DNA of 64,000 nt from the NCBI RefSeq assembly GCF_024298965.1, contig NZ_CP085193.1:2666001-2730000 (forward strand), given 5' to 3'. Positions 60,029 to 64,000 of the stretch are shown here, piece by piece; position 1 is the stretch's first letter; each line of letters begins with the position of its first letter. A program made the position numbers and the translations under genes. The stretch is from Streptomyces rapamycinicus NRRL 5491. GTDB lineage: Bacteria > Actinomycetota > Actinomycetes > Streptomycetales > Streptomycetaceae. The notes beneath the pieces were generated by a model that saw only the letters and a list, made by a program, of their open reading frames with translations, was not told where the DNA came from and did not search any database.

Positions 60029-61080
60029 TTGGCGCCCTCCTTGAGCAGCGGGGTCGGGTTCGCGCGCGGACCGTCGGCGATGGCCGCCACATCGACCTGG
60101 AGGCCCTGCTCCCGCAGGAAGCCGATCGGGACGACGTTCTCCTCGAACCGGCCGGGCAGCTCGATCCGCATCCGGCCGACCTGGTGGCCGCCGACGGTGT
60201 CCATGGCGGCGCCGAGGATCGAGATGTCGATGTTGTACGTACGGGACAGCTGGGAGATGACCGGCTTGGTGGCCGCCTCGCCCTGGAAGGTGACGTCCAC
60301 GACCGTGCGGTCCTCGCCCGAGGGCACCCCGCCGACCGGGAAGAGCTCCTGGGCCAGCTCCGAGCCGGGGGTGGCCAGCAGCTCGCTGACCTTGCCGGAC
60401 TCCACGATCCGCCCGTCGCGCATCAGCGCCGCCGAGTCGCAGATCCTCTTGACGACGTCCATCTCGTGGGTGATGAGCAGCACGGTCAGGCCCAGCTGCT
60501 CATTGAGGTCGCGCAGCAGTTGGAGGATCGAGCGGGTGGTCTCGGGGTCCAGCGCGGAGGTCGCCTCGTCCGAGAGCAGCACCTTTGGGTCGCCGGCGAG
60601 CGCGCGGGCGATGCCGACGCGCTGCTTCTGGCCGCCGGAGAGCTGTGCGGGGTACGCCTTCGCCTTGTCGGCGAGGCCCACCAGCTCCAGCAGCTCCAGG
60701 GCCTTGCGGGTGCGCTCCTTGCCGGAGACGCCGAGGATCTCCAGGGGCAGCTCGACGTTGTCCCGAACGGTGCGCGAGGAGAGCAGGTTGAAGTGCTGGA
60801 ACACCATGCCGACACGGCTGCGGGCCTGGCGCAGCGCGGAGCCCGCACGGTGGCCGCGCCCGGCCAGTGCGGTGAGGTCCTGGCCGGCCACGGTGACCGT
60901 GCCGGAGGTGGGGCGCTCCAGGAGGTTGACACAGCGGATGAGGGTGGACTTCCCGGCGCCGCTCTGGCCGACGACGCCGTACACCTCACCCTCGCGGACA
61001 TGCAGATCGACGCCGTCGAGGGCGGTTACCTCGCGGCCTCGTGAGCGGTAGACCTTGGTCAGGTCCGTGGTGGTGATCAC
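60025..61080 (-). CDS. metN: Methionine ABC transporter ATP-binding protein MetN
   Basis: About 351 aa with GTG start at 61078-61080; the frame is open to 61239 but without support. Walker A GVVGQSGAGKSTL, Q-loop VFQHFN, signature LSGGQKQRVGIARAL, Walker B VLLSDEATSALDP, H-loop LLITHEMDVV. The C-terminal ~100 residues are a NIL (ACT-like) domain (DVTFQGEAATKPVISQLSRTYNIDISILGAAMD region) that binds methionine and inhibits the transporter. A cysteine-rich leader ORF lies upstream. Confidence 0.95.
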   Translation of the reverse strand: MITTTDLTKVYRSRGREVTALDGVDLHVREGEVYGVVGQSGAGKSTLIRCVNLLERPTSGTVTVAGQDLTALAGRGHRAGSALRQARSRVGMVFQHFNLLSSRTVRDNVELPLEILGVSGKERTRKALELLELVGLADKAKAYPAQLSGGQKQRVGIARALAGDPKVLLSDEATSALDPETTRSILQLLRDLNEQLGLTVLLITHEMDVVKRICDSAALMRDGRIVESGKVSELLATPGSELAQELFPVGGVPSGEDRTVVDVTFQGEAATKPVISQLSRTYNIDISILGAAMDTVGGHQVGRMRIELPGRFEENVVPIGFLREQGLQVDVAAIADGPRANPTPLLKEGAK

Positions 61081-61290
61081 AGGGTTTCCGTCACTGTTGA
61101 GTGCGCGGCGGTTGGTTCCGCCGGGCACGGCTCGTTCATTTCGGAACGCGGCAGGGTGGACCCGAGGGCATGCCCGGTGTGTGGGCGCGGTTCGGGTTCC
61201 GGTGACGCGGGGCGGCGCGGTCCGGCGCGATGGACGCACGGATCCGGCTCAGCGGGTCTCGCTTCGGGGCGCGAGGCTCAGCGGGGGCCC

Positions 61291-61377
61291 TCAGCAGTCA
61301 CACATTCGACACCGACAACGAGCACCGGGCGTGGGGATCGCCTCGGTCGCAGGGATGCGGCAGCTCGTCGTGGTCAT
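61291..61377 (-). CDS. Cysteine-rich leader peptide upstream of metNIQ
   Basis: A 28-codon ORF, starting ATG-ACC-ACG-ACG (MTTTSCRIPATEA) and ending RCRCRMCDC then TGA at 61291-61293. Four of the last eight residues are Cys (codons TGT, TGT, TGC plus TGT at position 21 just before). It lies ~210 bp upstream of metN on the same strand. A -10-like TTTACT (61385-61390) sits 7 nt before the ATG and TTGATG (61410-61415) 19 bp further, so the transcript may be leaderless. Cys-rich leaders controlling sulphur genes are known in actinobacteria; I infer cysteine-responsive attenuation. Confidence 0.65.
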   Translation of the reverse strand: MTTTSCRIPATEAIPTPGARCRCRMCDC

Positions 61378-61384
61378 GGCTGCA

Positions 61385-61415
61385 AGTAAAACAGACACCG
61401 GCAGGGACCCATCAA
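61385..61415 (-). promoter_or_regulatory. Promoter candidate for the leader and metNIQ
   Basis: TTGATG (61410-61415, read on the minus strand) and TTTACT (61385-61390) with a 19-bp spacer, placing the expected transcription start at or next to the A of the leader ATG at 61377. Confidence 0.4.
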
Positions 61416-61481
61416 GGGCGTCCGTATAACGGACGGCGTTGCTCGGTCCGTGGACAGTCGGCGGGGTGGCCGGGACCCGGT

Positions 61482-62129
61482 TCAGACCCGGCAGGTGATC
61501 TCCACTCCCCCGTCGGAGACCTGTGCGGACACGGCCGACAGGTCCTCGACCACGACATCGGCGACCAGCTCGGCCCGGTCGGTCGTTGTGGCCAATGCCA
61601 CGGTCCGCATCCCGGCCGCGCGGCCCGCCGCGAGCCCGGCCGGGGCGTCCTCGAAGACCACACAGCGCGCCGGGTCGACTCCGAGCCGCTCGGCGGCCAG
61701 CAGGAACGGCTCGGGGTGGGGCTTGCCGCGGGTGATGTCATCGGCGCTGATCAACGTCCCGGGCCGGATCGCCACCTCCGTCAGACGGGCCTCGGCCAGC
61801 CCGCGGTAGGCGGAGGTGACCACGGCCCAGCGCCCGGCGGGCAGCCCCGCCAGCAGCTCGGCGGCGCCGGGGAGCAGCTTCACCCCGCCCGGTACGTCCG
61901 CCAGCTCCAGCTCGTCGATCCGCGCCCGGGCCCGCGCGGCGCGGTCGGCGGGGAGCAGGTCGGCGATGATGTCGTCGGCCGGGCGACCGTGCAGCTCGAC
62001 CCGGGCGAAGTCCTCCGCCGCGATCCCCTGCTCCTCGGCCCACCGGGTCCAGCAGCGATGCACCGAGTCCAGGGAGGAGACGAGGGTTCCGTCGTTGTCG
62101 AACAACAGCGCGTCAGCGGAGATCTTCAT
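61482..62129 (-). CDS. HAD-IA family phosphatase
   Basis: 215 aa. Motif I DALLFDNDGTLVSS (Asp nucleophile, second Asp acid/base), motif II VVTSAYRG with the Thr/Ser, motif III Lys in ITRGKPHPEPFLLAAERLGV, motif IV CVVFEDAPAGLAAGRAAGM. The helical cap between residues ~20 and 85 is of the type found in phosphoglycolate/sugar phosphatases such as DOG-type enzymes. Substrate unknown. Lies just upstream of the metNIQ leader on the same strand. Confidence 0.92.
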   Translation of the reverse strand: MKISADALLFDNDGTLVSSLDSVHRCWTRWAEEQGIAAEDFARVELHGRPADDIIADLLPADRAARARARIDELELADVPGGVKLLPGAAELLAGLPAGRWAVVTSAYRGLAEARLTEVAIRPGTLISADDITRGKPHPEPFLLAAERLGVDPARCVVFEDAPAGLAAGRAAGMRTVALATTTDRAELVADVVVEDLSAVSAQVSDGGVEITCRV

Positions 62130-62215
62130 GAGCCGCAGCGTACGTGGGGGTGGCGGAGGCCCCCGGGCGCGGGGCCGAGCGCAGTGCGGTGGGCCGGGCC
62201 GATTACCCTCGTCCC

Positions 62216-62281
62216 ATGCTTGTCACTCCCTGTGTGCGCCGCCGTCGGGTGCGCCGCCGCACCGCGCGGAGGTCCCGTTGA
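62216..62281 (+). CDS. 21-codon Arg-rich upstream ORF
   Basis: ATG at 62216, six bases after a -10-like TACCCT (62204-62209), suggests a leaderless start. The predicted peptide begins MLVTPC and is then mostly Arg. Its TGA (62279-62281) overlaps the TTG start of the next gene as TTGA, so the two are arranged for translational coupling. The downstream gene also has its own GGAGG, so the peptide may regulate rather than be needed. Confidence 0.4.
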   Translation: MLVTPCVRRRRVRRRTARRSR

Positions 62282-62646
62282 TCGACGCGCTGACGGTCGC
62301 GCTCGGTGTGACCGCGCTCCTCCTCGCCGCGTGGTGCGGCTTCGCCGCCTACCGGGACCAGCCGACCAAGGACTGGCACTTCATCGGCATGGCCGTGGTG
62401 GCCCTGCTGGCGATCGTGCAGCTGGTCATAGGGGTGGTGCGGCTGGCGGGCGGGGCCGACCCCCAGCAAGGTGTGGCCATCTTCGTGGCGTATCTCATCG
62501 GCTCGGCGCTCGCGGTGCCGATCGCGGCGTTCATGTCGCTGACGGAGCGGACCCGCTGGGGGTCGGCGACGGTCTCCGCGGCGGCCGTGGTGCTGGCCGT
62601 GCTCGAAGTGCGGCTCTACGACATCTGGGGAGGCGTCGGTGGCTGA
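62278..62646 (+). CDS. Small four-helix membrane protein
   Basis: 122 aa with TTG start at 62278 and GGAGG at a 5-nt spacing. Four helices: LTVALGVTALLLAAWCGFAAY, FIGMAVVALLAIVQLVIGVVRL, GVAIFVAYLIGSALAVPIAAFMS and a final SATVSAAAVVLAVLEVRLYDIWG. No domain name recognised. Its end overlaps the region before the next membrane protein gene, so they form a two-gene unit. Confidence 0.78.
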   Translation: MIDALTVALGVTALLLAAWCGFAAYRDQPTKDWHFIGMAVVALLAIVQLVIGVVRLAGGADPQQGVAIFVAYLIGSALAVPIAAFMSLTERTRWGSATVSAAAVVLAVLEVRLYDIWGGVGG

Positions 62647-62662
62647 ATCACGGGAGGCGTCG

Positions 62663-63139
62663 ATGACCGAGGACCAGGCGGCCGGGAAAGCAGCCGGGAA
62701 GGCGACCGGAAAGGCGGGGAAGGCGGCCGGAGAACCGGAATCCGCCGCGCGCACCGGGCTCGGTCAGGGCCCGGGGCGGCTGCTGGTGATGCTCTACGGG
62801 GTGTTCACGGTGGCCGCCGCGTCCCGCTCGGTCTACCAGCTGATCGCGCAGTACCAGGAGGCCCCGCTCGCCTACATCCTCTCGGCGGTCTCCGCCGCGG
62901 TGTACGCGTTCATCACGGTCTCGCTGGTGCGCGGCGGCGAGGGCGCCCGTAGGGCGGCGATGGTCTGCTGTGCGCTGGAGCTGCTGGGGGTGCTGACCGT
63001 GGGCACCTGGACCCTCGCGGACCCGTCGGCCTTCCCGGACCAGACGGTGTGGTCCGACTACGGGATGGGCTATCTGTTCATCCCGATCTTCCTGCCCGTC
63101 ACGGGCCTGCTGTGGCTCAGGAAGGCCCGCCGGGGCTGA
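62663..63139 (+). CDS. Membrane protein of unknown function
   Basis: 158 aa from ATG 62663 with GGGAGG 5 bp upstream; a GTG at 62639 in the same frame overlaps the previous gene by 8 bp. The N-terminal 40 residues are a low-complexity AGKAAGKATGKAGKAAG segment, then four helices (LLVMLYGVFTVAAASRSVYQL, YILSAVSAAVYAFITVSLV, AAMVCCALELLGVLTVGTW, MGYLFIPIFLPVTGLLWL). Function not recognised; the partner of the preceding gene. Confidence 0.78.
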   Translation: MTEDQAAGKAAGKATGKAGKAAGEPESAARTGLGQGPGRLLVMLYGVFTVAAASRSVYQLIAQYQEAPLAYILSAVSAAVYAFITVSLVRGGEGARRAAMVCCALELLGVLTVGTWTLADPSAFPDQTVWSDYGMGYLFIPIFLPVTGLLWLRKARRG

Positions 63140-63177
63140 CCCCGGCGGGCCCTGGGCCGCGTCCGCCCGCGGTCTAA

Positions 63178-63324
63178 GCAGGTCGGAGGAAGTCCGCTAT
63201 GGTTCGGCAGCGCCCCGAAGGGGCGCGGGGCTGCATCGATATGTGGCTCCGCCACGGGGCGCGACCGGCCACGACGGCGCCGCGGATGACCGACGACGCA
63301 TCGCGGCACATCCAGCGGAGCGCT
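63178..63324. repeat. Dispersed repeat, family A, copy 2
   Basis: From GCAGGTCGGAGGAAGTCCGC to CCAGCGGAGCGCT, colinear with copy 1 (13584-13714). It has an extra hairpin GCGCCCCGAAGGGGCGC (about 63210-63226) between the 5' block and GGGGCTG. It directly abuts foldback element B, so the 63140-63488 gap is filled by repeats. Confidence 0.82.
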
Positions 63325-63325
63325 T

Positions 63326-63489
63326 AGAGCCTGTGTCATATCCCCGGTCGGATCAGCGTGCGGCGTCTGGTGCGTGCGATCGCAAGGCGCCGGAGCGCCC
63401 TCGTGGCGGAGCCACTTGGGCGTTTCGGCAACGCGGCGAGCGTGCGTGCCAGACGCCGCACGCCCGGCCGGGGATATGACACAGGCTCT
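63326..63489. repeat. Foldback element, family B, copy 2
   Basis: 164 bp. Outer 22-bp perfect inverted arms (63326-63347 with 63468-63489, AGAGCCTGTGTCATATCCCC...) differ from those of copy 1 yet pair perfectly. Second arms CGTGCGGCGTCTGG/CCAGACGCCGCACG at 63357-63370 and 63449-63462. Central GTGGC-GGA-GCCAC (63403-63415) shows compensatory change relative to GTAGC/GCTAC in copy 1. The right arm touches the stop codon of the acetyltransferase gene. Confidence 0.88.
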
Positions 63490-63986
63490 TAGGCGCTGGC
63501 GGCGTACGCGGTGGCCGTGGCGTCCTTCTCCAGGGTGACCAGGCTCAGCCGGCGGTTGACCTCCTCGGTGCCCACCTGGGCGTAGCCGTAGCGGCGGTAC
63601 AGCCGCAGGTTGCCCTCGCTGCGGTGGCCGGTGAACAGGCGGTACCGCTTGGCGGCCCGCTCCTCGGAGAGCCGCTCCTCGATCGCCGCGAGCAGCCGTC
63701 CGCCCAGGCCGTGCCGCTGCATCCGGGGGTGGACGATCAGCTTGGCGATGGCGGCGGTCCCCTTGTCGTCGACGACCCCGCGGACCGAGCCGACGACCTC
63801 CGCGCCGAGCCGGGCGACGAGCACACAGCCCTCGCTCAGTTCGGCGCGCAGGTCGTCGAGCGACTGCGTCAGCGGTTCGATCGAGAAGTCGCCGTAGAGC
63901 TCCGCCTCGCCCTGATAACACAGATACTGCAGCTTCAGAATCTGCTCGGCGTCGTCCGCGGTCGCCGCGGAGATGGTCACGCTCAT
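63489..63986 (-). CDS. GNAT family N-acetyltransferase
   Basis: About 165 aa. ATG at 63984-63986 (MSVTISAATADDAEQILKLQ) chosen over an ATG 6 bp further; the upstream region leaves the window. Conserved elements: VARLGAEVVGSVRGVV, then IAKLIVHPRMQRHGLGGRLLAAIEERL with the acetyl-CoA loop Gln-Arg-His-Gly-Leu-Gly, and FTGHRSEGNLRLYRRYGYAQVG, the usual GNAT ending. Substrate unknown. Stop codon TAA overlaps the arm of foldback element B by one base. Confidence 0.9.
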   Translation of the reverse strand: MSVTISAATADDAEQILKLQYLCYQGEAELYGDFSIEPLTQSLDDLRAELSEGCVLVARLGAEVVGSVRGVVDDKGTAAIAKLIVHPRMQRHGLGGRLLAAIEERLSEERAAKRYRLFTGHRSEGNLRLYRRYGYAQVGTEEVNRRLSLVTLEKDATATAYAASA

Positions 63987-64000
63987 GCCCATGTGCGCAT

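Noticed and set aside
61081..61400. SAM riboswitch upstream of metN
   Set aside because: None of the conserved SAM-I, SAM-II or SAM-IV core sequences could be recognised; the Cys-rich ORF explains the leader better.

Overview
The window is a very GC-rich actinobacterial chromosome segment. Gene content and order mark it as Streptomyces: the SsgB sporulation activator, a pdxST-yebC-ruvCAB-yajC-secDF-apt-relA string, a phosphatidylinositol mannoside operon, and an arrangement that from memory follows the SCO1511-SCO1561 part of the S. coelicolor core. GTG and TTG starts, GTGA/ATGA start-stop overlaps and long GC-rich terminators fit. No integrase, transposase, prophage or CRISPR array was seen.

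Layout. 1-12.7 kb, nearly all minus strand: end of a DUF349 protein, then relA, apt, secF, secD, yajC, ruvB, ruvA, ruvC, yebC, pdxT and pdxS (transcribed right to left), covering the stringent response, purine salvage, Sec export, Holliday junction processing and PLP synthesis. 12.9-23.5 kb: LemA-like protein, PimA-type mannosyltransferase, acyltransferase, PgsA-type synthase, HIT protein and ThrS in the order seen in Mycobacterium, but interrupted by a plus-strand EF-G2-like GTPase and an uncharacterised membrane protein. 23.7-27.6 kb: a DUF4365 protein with an unknown partner, a DnaQ-like exonuclease, a VOC protein, tRNA-Val and an SRPBCC protein. 27.6-34.5 kb: a plant cell-wall (rhamnogalacturonan) use cluster of secreted lyase, YesL-like protein, two ABC permeases and a binding lipoprotein, preceded by three LacI-type operator-like sites and a second, identical tRNA-Val. 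34.6-46.5 kb: ssgB, small membrane proteins, a CGNR regulator, a DsbA-like protein, acetyltransferase, pabC/pabB, a five-tRNA array, a cyclase/TetR pair and a broken MFS gene. 46.8-57.2 kb: a Ser/Thr kinase, an rRNA/tRNA methyltransferase and cobalamin genes (cobA, a giant BluB-CobT fusion, cobL). 57.5-64 kb: acetyltransferases, the metNIQ methionine importer, a HAD phosphatase and two small membrane proteins.

Most notable observations. (1) A 28-codon cysteine-rich leader ORF lies upstream of metNIQ and ends in Cys-Arg-Cys-Arg-Met-Cys-Asp-Cys. (2) Two copies of a ~165-bp foldback element have different arms, each perfectly self-complementary, and compensatory changes in the inner stem. (3) In about ten genes the last codons, including the stop codon, are tandemly repeated just downstream, for example four 28-bp units at pabC and four 24-bp units at the dsbA-like gene. 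(4) Two very short ORFs are positioned for translational coupling to downstream genes. (5) The cobT gene carries a BluB domain and about 850 residues of Pro/Glu/Ala-rich low-complexity sequence.

Functional assignments rest on motif reading and family knowledge, with no database search. Start codons were chosen from ribosome binding sites and overlaps and are stated where they differ from the longest frame.
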